Shown here: positions 16,545 to 24,602 of the stretch, one piece after another
Numbering within the stretch: the first letter of the stretch is position 1
Layout: each line of letters opens with the position of its first letter
Assembly (NCBI GenBank): GCA_017617795.1
Contig: JAFZVM010000127.1
Coordinates: 1 to 34,849 of the forward strand
Origin: Oscillospiraceae bacterium
GTDB lineage: Bacteria; Bacillota; Clostridia; Oscillospirales; Oscillospiraceae
DNA length: 34,849 nucleotides
Direction: 5' to 3'
The notes under the pieces: generated by a model
The model's input: only the letters and a program-made list of their open reading frames with translations
Databases searched by the model: none
Told to the model about the DNA's origin: nothing
Translations under genes and position numbers: made by a program

Positions 16545-16741
16545 CAGACTGTAAATAAAGTTTCCAAAAGCCTCGCAGAGTTCGCGGCTCGCAAGCCGCA
16601 AAGAAAATTGGATCATTTTTGGCGGAATTCATTTCTGCCAAAAATCCATCTCGCGGAGCGGACTGTGGGTCCGCAAGGGCCTGCGGGGAGCGGAGCGCAA
16701 GCCTTCTCAACTCGGAGCCCAGCGATAGAGGGTCCGAGTTG
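16545..16741. repeat. Cluster of four further hairpins in the pncB-aguA gap
   Basis: This 197-bp stretch is packed with inverted repeats. GCGGCT/AGCCGC spans 16584-16599. TTTTTGGCGGAA/TTCTGCCAAAAA spans 16616-16644, a 12-bp stem with one wobble. GCGGAC/GTCCGC spans 16658-16674. CAACTCGGA/TCCGAGTTG spans 16708-16741 with an inner CCC/GGG. An open frame of 93 codons crosses it on the minus strand, but its composition follows the hairpins and I do not regard it as a gene. It may be a dispersed palindromic repeat or a structured RNA leader for aguA. Confidence 0.6.
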
Positions 16742-16747
16742 ATGGAT

Positions 16748-18193
16748 TTATTCGTCCCGGAAGGAGTTCAGCAGCTCCCGCTTCACCAGCCAGAGCTTCT
16801 CCGAAAGGTCCACGTAGTAATTGTGGGGGTTCTGGAACCGCTTCACCTCGTCCCACAGCAGCTCCACCTGGGATGCGCAGTAGCTGCGGATCTCCGTCAG
16901 GCTGGGCTTCTGGTACACCAGCTTGCCGTCCTTGAAAATGGGCTTCAGCAGTTCCCTGGCAACGAAATTCGTCAGCTTCTTGGTCTTCCAGACCGCCAGG
17001 GGATCGAAGATGGTCAAAGGCTGGGAGTCGTCGATCTCCTCGTCCCAGACGCAGATCTGATCCGCCAGGGCTTTCCCCGTCTCCCGGTCAAAGAGGCGGT
17101 AGACCTTCTTGAAGTGGGGGTTCGTGATCTTGGCTGTGTTCTCGCTGATCTTGATCTTGGGGATGATGGTCCCCTCCTGGTCCTCCACCGCGGCCAGCTT
17201 ATACACGCCGCCGAAAACGGGAGCGCTGCTGGCGGTGATCATCCGCTCGCCTACGCCGAAGGAATCGATGCAGGCGCCCTGCATCAGCAGGTCGGAGATG
17301 AGCCGTTCATCCAGGGCGTTGGAGGCGGAGATGCGGCAGTTTTCCAGCCCCGCTTCGTCCAGCATCTTCCGGGCCTTCTTGGAAAGGTAGGAGATGTCCC
17401 CGGAGTCCAGCCGAATGGCGAAGTTGGTGATGCCCTTGGGCACCAGTTCTTCCTTGAATGCCCGGATGGCGTTGGGTACGCCGCTCTTCAGGGTATTGTA
17501 GGTATCCACCAGCAGCACCGCGTTATTGGGGTAGATCCGGCAGTAAGTCTTGAAGGCCTCCAGCTCGCTGGGGAACATCTGCACCCAGGAATGGGCCATG
17601 GTGCCCCCGGCGGGAACGCCGTAGAGCTGGTCGGAAATGGTGCAGGCGGTGCCGACGCAGCCGCCGATATAGGAGGCCCGGGCGCCCAGCATGGCCCCGT
17701 CGCCTCCCTGGGCCCGGCGGGAACCGAATTCCATCACCGGTCTGCCCTGGGCAGCCCGCACCACCCGATTGGCCTTGGTGGCGATGAGGGACTGATGGTT
17801 CAGCTGGAGAAGCAGGAAGGTCTCCATGAGCTGCGCTTCCACCGCAGGAGCCCGGACGGTGAGAATGGGCTCATAGGGGAAGATGGGGGTGCCCTCGGGC
17901 ACGGCCCAGATATCCCCGGTGAAACGGAAGTACTTCAGCCACCGGAGGAACTGCTCGTCAAAGATCCCCTTGCTCCGGAGATACTCGATGTCCTTCCGGT
18001 CGAAGTGCAGATTCTGCACATAGTCGATGATCTGCTCCAGACCGGCGGCGATGGCAAAGCCGCCCCCATCGGGCACCTGGCGGAAAAATACGTCGAAGTA
18101 GCAGATCTTCTGATGCATCCCGCTGGCGAAGTAGCCGTTGCCCATGGTCAGCTCATAGAAATCGCAAAGCATGGTGTAGTTCAGGTTATCCAT
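16748..18193 (-). CDS. pncB: Nicotinate phosphoribosyltransferase
   Basis: A 481-residue enzyme of NAD salvage that converts nicotinate and PRPP to nicotinate mononucleotide using ATP. The N-terminus (LCDFYELTMGNGYFASG) is the NAPRTase signature for the quinolinate-PRTase-like fold. The core shows the phosphate-binding and catalytic region EFGSRRAQGGDGAMLGARAS, then LLVDTYNTLKSG, IRLDSGDISYLS and the glycine-rich DSFGVGER. Length fits the bacterial and long NAPRTase group. ATG 18193 follows AGGAAAGGAAAA and lies 15 bp after the DUF1846 gene stop, so prfB, DUF1846 and pncB probably form one unit. The link between these neighbours is not functional in any obvious way. Confidence 0.95.
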   Translation of the reverse strand: MDNLNYTMLCDFYELTMGNGYFASGMHQKICYFDVFFRQVPDGGGFAIAAGLEQIIDYVQNLHFDRKDIEYLRSKGIFDEQFLRWLKYFRFTGDIWAVPEGTPIFPYEPILTVRAPAVEAQLMETFLLLQLNHQSLIATKANRVVRAAQGRPVMEFGSRRAQGGDGAMLGARASYIGGCVGTACTISDQLYGVPAGGTMAHSWVQMFPSELEAFKTYCRIYPNNAVLLVDTYNTLKSGVPNAIRAFKEELVPKGITNFAIRLDSGDISYLSKKARKMLDEAGLENCRISASNALDERLISDLLMQGACIDSFGVGERMITASSAPVFGGVYKLAAVEDQEGTIIPKIKISENTAKITNPHFKKVYRLFDRETGKALADQICVWDEEIDDSQPLTIFDPLAVWKTKKLTNFVARELLKPIFKDGKLVYQKPSLTEIRSYCASQVELLWDEVKRFQNPHNYYVDLSEKLWLVKRELLNSFRDE

Positions 18194-18208
18194 GATCGTT
18201 TTCCTTTC

Positions 18209-19699
18209 CTATCCTCTGTGATAGAGCTTTTTGGACTGATATACCGGGTCGCAGGTGAGATTTGCCCCCAGTTTCTTGAAGGTGGACGTGTCCACCTGGG
18301 AGAGGATGACGGTGGAGTGGACCTCCGTATGCTTCAGATTGGGAAGCTGGGCCATGGCCCGGGCGGCATACTCGTCCGTATTGGAGCACACGGAGAGGGC
18401 GATAAGCACCTCGTCCGTATGGAGCCGGGGATTGCCGCCCCCCAGGAGCTCCACCTTCAGGGTCTGAATGGGGGCGATCACGTCCGGCGAAATGAGGTGC
18501 ACCTCGTCCGGGATGCCTGCCAGGGTCTTCAGGGCGTTCAGCAGCAGGGCGCTGGAGGCGCCCAGAAGCTTGGAGGTCTTTCCCGTGAGCACCCGACCGT
18601 CGCAGAGCTCCATGGCCGCTGCGGGCTCGCCGGTCTCCTGGGCCTTATCCCGGGCTGCCATGGCCACCTTCCGGTTCTCCTGGGTCAGCCCCGCCTGTTT
18701 CATGATGCTCTCGTTCTTCTGCACCACGGTCTTGTCCACGTTGCCCTTCCGGTAAGCGCAGGCGGCGTCGAACCAGCGGCGGATGATCTCCTTGTTTGCG
18801 GCGTGGACCACCGCGTCGTTGTCGATGATGCAGCTGCCCGCCATATTCACCCCCATGTCCGTGGGGGATTTATAGGGGCAGTAGCCGTATATGCTCTCGA
18901 ATATGGCCTTCAGCAGCGGGTAGATCTCCACATCCCGGTTGTAGTTCACCGTGGTCTCCCCATAGGCCTCCAGATGGAAGGGGTCGATCATGTTCACGTC
19001 GTTCAGGTCCGTGGTGGCCGCTTCATAGGCCAGGTTCACGGGATGCTTCAGCGGCAGGTTCCAGATGGGGAAGGTCTCGAATTTGGCGTAGCCTGCGCTG
19101 ACTCCCCGCAGATGCTCATGGTAGAGCTGGCTCAGGCAGGTGGCCATCTTCCCGCTGCCGGGGCCGGGGGCGGTGACCACCACCAGGGGACGGGTGGTCT
19201 CCACATATTCGTTCCGGCCGAAGCCGGTCTCGCTCACGATCCCCTCCACGTCGAAGGGGTAGTTGGGGATGGTATAGTGCCGGTAGACCCGCAGGCCCAG
19301 GCTCTCCAGATGCCGCTGGAAGGCCTCCGCCCCGGCATGCTGGTCGAAATGGGTGATGACCACGCTGCCCACGAACAGGCCGATGCCCCGGAAGGCGTCG
19401 ATCAGCCGCAGCAGATCCAGGTCGTAGGTGATGCCCAGATCCCCCCGGACCTTGTTCTTTTCGATGTCTCCCGCGTTGATGACCATAACGATCTCCGCCT
19501 GGTCCTTCATGGTGAGGAGCATCTTCACCTTGCTGTCCGGCTCAAAGCCGGGGAGCACCCGGGCGGCGTGGTTGTCGTCGAAGAGCTTGCCCCCGAATTC
19601 CAGATAGAGCTTGCCTCCGAACTGACCGATCCGTTCCCGGATATGGGCAGACTGGGTCTCCAGGTACTTCGCGTTGTCAAAGCCGATCTCATATTTCAT
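18209..19699 (-). CDS. DUF1846 family protein
   Basis: A 496-residue cytoplasmic protein matching the DUF1846 family, conserved mainly in Firmicutes and without established function. It begins MKYEIGFDNAKYLETQSAHI, the usual family start. It has a P-loop-like VVTAPGPGSGKMATCLSQL near residue 180 and a conserved MIDPFHLEAYGE. A nucleotide-dependent activity is plausible from the P-loop-like stretch but unproven. Start choice is uncertain: ATG 19699 fits the family start but its GGAG is only 2 nt upstream, while an in-frame GTG at 19711 adds four residues and has GGGAAGGG close by. It lies between prfB (gap about 29 bp) and pncB (15 bp). Confidence 0.88.
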   Translation of the reverse strand: MKYEIGFDNAKYLETQSAHIRERIGQFGGKLYLEFGGKLFDDNHAARVLPGFEPDSKVKMLLTMKDQAEIVMVINAGDIEKNKVRGDLGITYDLDLLRLIDAFRGIGLFVGSVVITHFDQHAGAEAFQRHLESLGLRVYRHYTIPNYPFDVEGIVSETGFGRNEYVETTRPLVVVTAPGPGSGKMATCLSQLYHEHLRGVSAGYAKFETFPIWNLPLKHPVNLAYEAATTDLNDVNMIDPFHLEAYGETTVNYNRDVEIYPLLKAIFESIYGYCPYKSPTDMGVNMAGSCIIDNDAVVHAANKEIIRRWFDAACAYRKGNVDKTVVQKNESIMKQAGLTQENRKVAMAARDKAQETGEPAAAMELCDGRVLTGKTSKLLGASSALLLNALKTLAGIPDEVHLISPDVIAPIQTLKVELLGGGNPRLHTDEVLIALSVCSNTDEYAARAMAQLPNLKHTEVHSTVILSQVDTSTFKKLGANLTCDPVYQSKKLYHRG

Positions 19700-19728
19700 G
19701 GCTCCGAGCACATCCCTTCCCGCTGTTC

Positions 19729-20829
19729 TTATGCCCTCTGACTCAGGTATGCGTTGATAAAGCCGTCGATATCGCCGTCCATCACGGCGCCGATGTTCCC
19801 GTTCTCATATCCCGTACGGGTGTCCTTGGCCAGGGTATAGGGCATGAAGACGTAGGAGCGGATGGCGCTTCCGAAATCGATCTTCATCTGTACGCCCTTG
19901 ATGTCGCTGATCTTCTCCAGGTGCTCCCGCTCCTTGATCTCCGCCAGCTTGGCCCGGAGCATCTCCCGGCAGTTCTCCAGGTTCTGGAAATGGCTCCGCT
20001 CCACCTGGCTGGAAACCACGATGCCCGTGGGAATATGGGTGAGCCGGACGGCGGAGGAGGTCTTGTTGACCTTCTGGCCGCCTGCGCCGGAGGAACGGAA
20101 CACGTCCATTTTGATGTCCTCGTCCCGGAGCTCGATCTCCCCGGTATCGGTGATCTCCGGCATGACCTCCACGGCGGCGAAGCTGGTCTGCCGGCGGCCG
20201 GAGGCGTCAAAGGGAGAGATGCGCACCAGCCGGTGCACCCCATGCTCGCTCTTCAGATAGCCGTAGGCGTTTTCCCCTTCGATCTTGATGGAGGCGGACT
20301 TGATCCCCGCTTCTTCCCCGTCCAGCCAGTCCAGCAGCTTGTAGGTATAGCCGTGGCGCTCCGCCCAGCGGGTGTACATGCGGTAGAGCATCCCCGCCCA
20401 GTCCATGGCCTCGGTGCCGCCGGCTCCGGGATGGAGGGTGAGGATGGCGTTGTTGGCGTCATATTCCCCGCTGAGGAGGGTGCTGAGATGCACTTCCTCC
20501 AGCTTGCTCTCGAAGCGGGCGTATTCCTCTTCCAGCTCCGGCAGCATGCTGTCGTCGTTCTCCTCCAGGGCCATGTCGCAGAGGGTGAGCAGATCCTCCC
20601 AGCTCCGGTTGAGCTGGTCGTAATTCTCGCACTTGTGCTGCAGCCGTTTGATCTGCTGCTGGACCTTCTGGGCGTTCTGCACATCGTTCCAGAAGCCGTC
20701 CTTCCCGGTCTCCGCCTCCAGCTGGGCGATCTCCTCCCGGGCGGCGTCCAGCTTCAGCGCGTCCCGCACCGTATCCAGCTTGGGCCGCAGGGCGTTCAGT
20801 TTCGTTTTGTATGCGTCAAATTCGATCAT
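19729..20829 (-). CDS. prfB: Peptide chain release factor 2 (no programmed frameshift)
   Basis: A 366-residue class I release factor that recognises UAA and UGA. The SPF tripeptide that reads UGA is at residues 205-207 (RISPFDASG), and the universal GGQ that triggers peptidyl-tRNA hydrolysis is at 250-252 (SGAGGQKVNKT). In many bacteria prfB carries an in-frame TGA and a +1 frameshift near codon 25. Here the corresponding stretch (RDALKLDAAREEI) is continuous, so the classic autoregulation is absent. ATG 20829 is preceded by AAAGGA at a rather long distance of about 12 nt. It probably heads the prfB-DUF1846-pncB unit or is read through from ddl, 76 bp upstream, since no promoter is evident in that gap. 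Confidence 0.97.
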   Translation of the reverse strand: MIEFDAYKTKLNALRPKLDTVRDALKLDAAREEIAQLEAETGKDGFWNDVQNAQKVQQQIKRLQHKCENYDQLNRSWEDLLTLCDMALEENDDSMLPELEEEYARFESKLEEVHLSTLLSGEYDANNAILTLHPGAGGTEAMDWAGMLYRMYTRWAERHGYTYKLLDWLDGEEAGIKSASIKIEGENAYGYLKSEHGVHRLVRISPFDASGRRQTSFAAVEVMPEITDTGEIELRDEDIKMDVFRSSGAGGQKVNKTSSAVRLTHIPTGIVVSSQVERSHFQNLENCREMLRAKLAEIKEREHLEKISDIKGVQMKIDFGSAIRSYVFMPYTLAKDTRTGYENGNIGAVMDGDIDGFINAYLSQRA

Positions 20830-20905
20830 GTGTATGAATAATCCTTTCGGTGTGTTTTCATTTCCGGATCGGACCCCGGCGTCGGCGGGTCCGGGTCAAA
20901 AGCGG

Positions 20906-22090
20906 CTATATCTTCCCGCCCTTGCTCCCGCCGGAGAAGCCCGCCAGGATACCGGTCTCGATCTCATGGTGGAAGTTGCCCCTCATGCGCTCCCGCTTCA
21001 GCGCCAGCTTCACCAGTTCATCCAGGAGCTGGGGATAGGGCACGCCCACCGGTTCCCACAGGTAGAAGGAGAGAGAACCGGGATTGGTGTTGATCTCGTT
21101 CACCCAGTACTGCCCGGTCTCACCGTCCATCAGGAAATCGATGCGGGCCACGCCGCAGCAGTCCAGCGCCTGGAAGGCGGCCACGGCAGCCTCCCGGATC
21201 TTTTCCCTCAGCTCCGGGGAAATGGGAGCGGGCAGAAGGCGCTTCAGCCCCCGCATGCCCTTGGAAGCCCCGGTCTTGCCGCCCTTGCCGCCGCCGGAGC
21301 CGTACTTATCCTCATAGCTCAGGATCTCGTCCCCCATGATGGGCTCCTCCACCTCCGAGGCCCGGGCTTCCTCCCGGTCCCCCAGGACGGAACAGTTCAG
21401 CTCCCGCAGGTGCTGCACCGCCTGCTCCGTCAGCACCTCCGGCGCGAAGGAAAAGGCATAGTCCAGCGCTTCCAGCAGACCGGCCCGGTCATGGGCCAGA
21501 CGGATACCCACGCTGGAGCCCAGGTCCAGGGGCTTCACGATCATGGGGTAGCTCAGCTGCTTCTCCGCCAGGTCGCAGAAGGCCTCCCGATCCCCCTCCG
21601 CCCCCAGGCGCAGGGCGCTGAGCACCGGCAGACCGGCGGAGCGGTACAGGAGCTTCTGGGCATACTTATCCATGCCCACGGCGGAGGCCAGCACGTCGCA
21701 GCCGGCGAAGGGGATCCCCAGGGTGCGGAAGAAGCCCTGAAGGGCTCCGTCCTCCACGTTGGTGCCGTGGACCACGGGGAAAGCCACGTCCAGCAGGGCA
21801 TAGGGCTTTTTCTTCCAGCCGAAGGCCCCCTGCTCCAGCAGAGCGACCCGGTCCCCCAGACGCACGGGGAAGACCTGGGTGCACTTGGCCATCAGGGCCC
21901 TGGGATCCTTGTATTCCTCAATATGACCGGCGGCCTCGCCGGTGTAAAACTCGCTGTTCCGGCTGATGTAGACGGGCAGCACGGAGTACTTCTCCCGGTC
22001 GAACTGCCCGAAGGCCTGGAGAGCGGAGATGACGGAGACCTCATGCTCCACGCTGTTGCCCCCGAAGAAGAGACCGATCTGGATCTTCAT
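20906..22090 (-). CDS. ddl: D-alanine--D-alanine ligase (or related D-Ala-D-X ligase)
   Basis: A 394-residue ATP-grasp ligase that joins two D-alanines for peptidoglycan stem peptides. The N-terminus MKIQIGLFFGGNSVEHEVSV carries the ligase signature. Further motifs are HGTNVEDGALQGFF, YPMIVKPLDLGSSVGI in the ATP-grasp region, and the metal-binding VARIDFLMDG and WVNEINTNPGSL. The omega-loop region (EEPIMGDEILSYEDKY) is followed by a Gly/Lys-rich insert at about residues 258-272. Specificity for D-Ala against D-Ser or D-Lac cannot be fixed by eye. The ATG at 22090 follows GAGGAGG, which overlaps the stop of the MurF-like gene, indicating coupling. Confidence 0.93.
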   Translation of the reverse strand: MKIQIGLFFGGNSVEHEVSVISALQAFGQFDREKYSVLPVYISRNSEFYTGEAAGHIEEYKDPRALMAKCTQVFPVRLGDRVALLEQGAFGWKKKPYALLDVAFPVVHGTNVEDGALQGFFRTLGIPFAGCDVLASAVGMDKYAQKLLYRSAGLPVLSALRLGAEGDREAFCDLAEKQLSYPMIVKPLDLGSSVGIRLAHDRAGLLEALDYAFSFAPEVLTEQAVQHLRELNCSVLGDREEARASEVEEPIMGDEILSYEDKYGSGGGKGGKTGASKGMRGLKRLLPAPISPELREKIREAAVAAFQALDCCGVARIDFLMDGETGQYWVNEINTNPGSLSFYLWEPVGVPYPQLLDELVKLALKRERMRGNFHHEIETGILAGFSGGSKGGKI

Positions 22091-22103
22091 GCAAAAGACC
22101 TCC

Positions 22104-23645
22104 TCAATAATTATCCGGCAGATCGTTTTCCAGCAGGATGACCCGCTCCCGCCCCGGTTCCAGGGCATCCGCCGCGGCGACGGCCTCCTGCACCGTATCG
22201 CATACCAGGATCTTCTCCTCCGGGAATCCGGCGGAGAGGAGCCCCGCCCGGATGGGAGGCGCCTGCTTCCGGCCCACCAGCACGGCATAGTCGCATTTCT
22301 CCGCGGCCTGGGCGCCGAGGTCCCGGTTCAGGCTCTCCTGCTTCTCCCCCAGCTCCACCATGCCGGGCGTCACCAGGATCCGCAGGCCGGGAAAGGCGGA
22401 GAGGACCTCCAGCGCGGCCTTCGCACCGGCGGGGTTGGAGTTGTAGGCATCGTCGATGACGGTCCTGGCCCCGCCCCCCAGGAGCTGGAGCCGGTGAGGA
22501 ACGCTCTCCAGCTGCTGCACCGGCATCCGGAGCTTTTCCAGGGGTATGCCCAGGGTGCCCGCCACGGCGATGGCGGCGCAGATATTCTGCACGTTATGGG
22601 CCCCCAGGAGCCGGGTGTGGAACTCCACTCCCTTGAGGGTGAAGCTGCTGCCCCGGGGGGAGACGGTCAGGTCCTCCGCCCGGTAATCCCCGCGGATGAG
22701 GCCATACCCCACGGTGGGGACGGCGGTCTTCCGGCCGCGGATATTCTCATCGTCCAGGTTGGCGAACAGGATCCCGTCCTCCGGGAGCGCATCCGCCAGC
22801 TCGAACTTGGTCCTGATGATGTTGCTCAGGCTGCCGAAGCTCTCCAGGTGCTGGGGACCGATGGCAGTGATGACCCCGTACTTCGGATGCACCAGGTCGC
22901 AGATCTCCTTGATGTCCCCCACGTTCCGGGCGCCCATCTCGCAGACGAAGAGCTGATGCTGGGCCCGGAGCCGTTCCCGGATGGTGCGCACCACCCCCAG
23001 GGTGGTGTTGTAATTCTCCGGCGTAACCAATACATTGTACTCTGCACTCAGCAGCTTTTCAAGGAAAAACTTGACGCTGGTCTTGCCGTAGCTCCCGGTA
23101 ACGCCGATGACCGTCAGATCCGGGCACTCTCCCAGGATGCGCTTCGCGTCCCGGACGTACCAGTTGTCGATGGCCTTCTCGACGGGCCGGTTGATCGTAT
23201 CCGCCAGGAGCAGGAGCCAGGGAGCCCCCGTCAGGCAGAAGGAGCACAGCAGGGCGCCGAAGCCGCCCCCGTCCGGCATGAACAGGAGGAAGACCAGGGC
23301 CAGAAGGTGGAGGATCGTACAGGTGATCAGCAGTCTCCACATCCGCTTGGTCATCACCAGGGGCTTTTTGGCGGGGGTCCGGGGCAGGTTCAGCCCCAGC
23401 ACCAGCAGGAAGAGGGCCGCCGCCAGGTACGCCCCGATCCGGCCCAGCCCTTGGACCAGGGGAGCGGCCCCCAGGGCCCAGATGCCCCGGAGCATGACCT
23501 GCTCGATATTGTCCCGCACCCAGCGCTCCTGCACCGGATGCTTATAGCCGTTCAGCTGGAATATATGGGCGTATCGCCGGAAGAGGACGAAACCCGCTCC
23601 CAGGAAGCACAGGCCCATGATCGCTTTCGCAAGAAACAAATCCAT
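22104..23645 (-). CDS. murF: MurF-like Mur ligase with an N-terminal membrane domain
   Basis: A 513-residue protein joining a membrane module to a Mur ligase. Residues 1-150 hold about four hydrophobic segments (near 7-23, 70-88, 103-122 and 128-149). The normal MurF N-terminal UDP-MurNAc-tripeptide-binding domain is missing. From about 175 the ATP-binding Mur ligase core is intact: GVTGSYGKTS (181-190), TPENYNTTLG, EMGARNVGDIKEICDL, the QHLESFGS stretch and LDDENI. The C-terminal ligase domain follows (DDAYNSNPAGAKAALEVL). MurF adds D-Ala-D-Ala to the UDP-MurNAc-tripeptide, and the downstream ddl fits that role. The start is immediately after the hydrolase stop. Another amide ligase role on a membrane-bound precursor cannot be excluded. 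Confidence 0.85.
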   Translation of the reverse strand: MDLFLAKAIMGLCFLGAGFVLFRRYAHIFQLNGYKHPVQERWVRDNIEQVMLRGIWALGAAPLVQGLGRIGAYLAAALFLLVLGLNLPRTPAKKPLVMTKRMWRLLITCTILHLLALVFLLFMPDGGGFGALLCSFCLTGAPWLLLLADTINRPVEKAIDNWYVRDAKRILGECPDLTVIGVTGSYGKTSVKFFLEKLLSAEYNVLVTPENYNTTLGVVRTIRERLRAQHQLFVCEMGARNVGDIKEICDLVHPKYGVITAIGPQHLESFGSLSNIIRTKFELADALPEDGILFANLDDENIRGRKTAVPTVGYGLIRGDYRAEDLTVSPRGSSFTLKGVEFHTRLLGAHNVQNICAAIAVAGTLGIPLEKLRMPVQQLESVPHRLQLLGGGARTVIDDAYNSNPAGAKAALEVLSAFPGLRILVTPGMVELGEKQESLNRDLGAQAAEKCDYAVLVGRKQAPPIRAGLLSAGFPEEKILVCDTVQEAVAAADALEPGRERVILLENDLPDNY

Positions 23646-24407
23646 CTATTCCGCCGCCTTTCCGAAATAGGCGTCCAGCACCCGGTACACGAAACCTGGC
23701 TGCTCCAGATAGGCATAGTGGCCCGCCCCGGGGACCTCCACCAGTCCCGCATCCGGGATCTTCTCCGCAAAGATCTTCCCCATCCACAGGGGGGTGTCCG
23801 CATCCGCCGTGCCCCATATGAGCAGGCTGGGCTCCTTCACCCGTGGCATCAGCTCCCGCAGGTCCTTGTTCACCAGCTTCACCAGGGTCTGACGCATCAG
23901 GGGGCTGGCCGCCCGATAGTCCGCGGAACCGTGCCGCTGCCGGTACGCCTCCAGGAGCCCGGGGAAGGGCTTCAGCAGAGTCCGCACGACTTTGAACAGG
24001 GCCTGCTTCCGCTTCTGCTTCGCCGTCTTCTCCGGTACGACGCCCGCGGAATCCAGGAACACCAGCTTCCCCAGCTCCAGGCCGGGATGGGGGGAGGTGC
24101 TGAGGCAGAGGATGATCCGGCCCCCGTTGGAGTGACCCAGAAGATGGGTCTTCTCCACCCCCAGGACCCGGAGAAATTCCCGGGTGAAGGCGGCATAGTC
24201 CGCCGCCTCCCAGGGCTCCGGCGGCTCCGGCGTCTCCCCGAAGCCGGGCAGCTCCGGGATCAGCACCCGCATGTGCTGGGCCAGGTGCTCCCCCAGGGCC
24301 TTGTACAGGCTCAGGTTCGTCCCCCAGCCCTGGAGGATCACCGCCGTCTCCGGTCCGGAACCCAGGTCCAGGTAATTCACCGGGATCCCCGAAACGTCTG
24401 CCCGCAT
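23646..24407 (-). CDS. Alpha/beta hydrolase
   Basis: A 253-residue alpha/beta hydrolase of the AB_hydrolase_1 type. It shows LQGWGTNLSLYKALG near the oxyanion region, the nucleophile elbow LLGHSNGGRI, a probable acid in IWGTADADTP, and the catalytic His in VPGAGHYAYLEQP. No signal peptide is seen. Start chosen at ATG 24407 after GGAAGGGAGCGG; further upstream codons lie within the promoter. Its stop codon TAG directly abuts the MurF-like ATG, so the two are translationally linked. Its reaction is unknown. Position at the head of a cell-wall operon hints at lipid or wall-precursor turnover, but that is inference. Confidence 0.88.
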   Translation of the reverse strand: MRADVSGIPVNYLDLGSGPETAVILQGWGTNLSLYKALGEHLAQHMRVLIPELPGFGETPEPPEPWEAADYAAFTREFLRVLGVEKTHLLGHSNGGRIILCLSTSPHPGLELGKLVFLDSAGVVPEKTAKQKRKQALFKVVRTLLKPFPGLLEAYRQRHGSADYRAASPLMRQTLVKLVNKDLRELMPRVKEPSLLIWGTADADTPLWMGKIFAEKIPDAGLVEVPGAGHYAYLEQPGFVYRVLDAYFGKAAE

Positions 24408-24440
24408 ACCGCCGCTCCCTTCCACACAAATATTCGTTGT

Positions 24441-24469
24441 ATTATATACCTTCCCCGGCCGGAATACAA
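24441..24469 (-). promoter_or_regulatory. Sigma-A promoter for the hydrolase-murF-ddl operon
   Basis: On the minus strand TTGTAT (24464-24469) and a perfect TATAAT (24441-24446) are separated by 17 bp. Predicted start is near 24434, about 27 nt before the hydrolase ATG. Confidence 0.8.
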
Positions 24470-24476
24470 TTCCGGC
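24458..24476. promoter_or_regulatory. Palindrome over the -35 box (possible operator)
   Basis: GCCGGAAT-ACA-ATTCCGGC is a perfect 19-bp dyad (8-bp arms, 3-bp centre) whose centre and right arm contain the TTGTAT -35 hexamer of the leftward promoter. The location suits a repressor operator. The chance of a 16-base match in GC-rich DNA is small but not negligible. Confidence 0.45.
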
Positions 24477-24526
24477 GCGTAAAAACAGAGGAAAAGCTGC
24501 CTCCTTCTTCCCTGCGCTCAACTCCC

Positions 24527-24555
24527 TTGCAATCTCCTCCGCAAAGGTTTACTAT
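24527..24555 (+). promoter_or_regulatory. Sigma-A promoter for yifB and downstream genes
   Basis: TTGCAA (24527-24532) and TACTAT (24550-24555) are 17 bp apart. Predicted start is near 24562, leaving a leader of about 40 nt with GGAGG at 24591-24595. It is divergent from the hydrolase promoter within a 195-bp gap. Confidence 0.6.
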
Positions 24556-24602
24556 ATAGGGTATAAATCTAGAAGTATGTGCTTTGGATCGGAGGCGGCG
24601 GC

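Noticed and set aside
16429-16710. A 93-codon minus-strand frame through the hairpin cluster
   Set aside because: It runs across several hairpins and into the aguA coding sequence in another frame, without a good ribosome binding site. I treat it as part of the repeat region.
16619-19741. A 1040-codon plus-strand frame opposite pncB and DUF1846
   Set aside because: Shadow of two well-supported minus-strand genes; no family resemblance.
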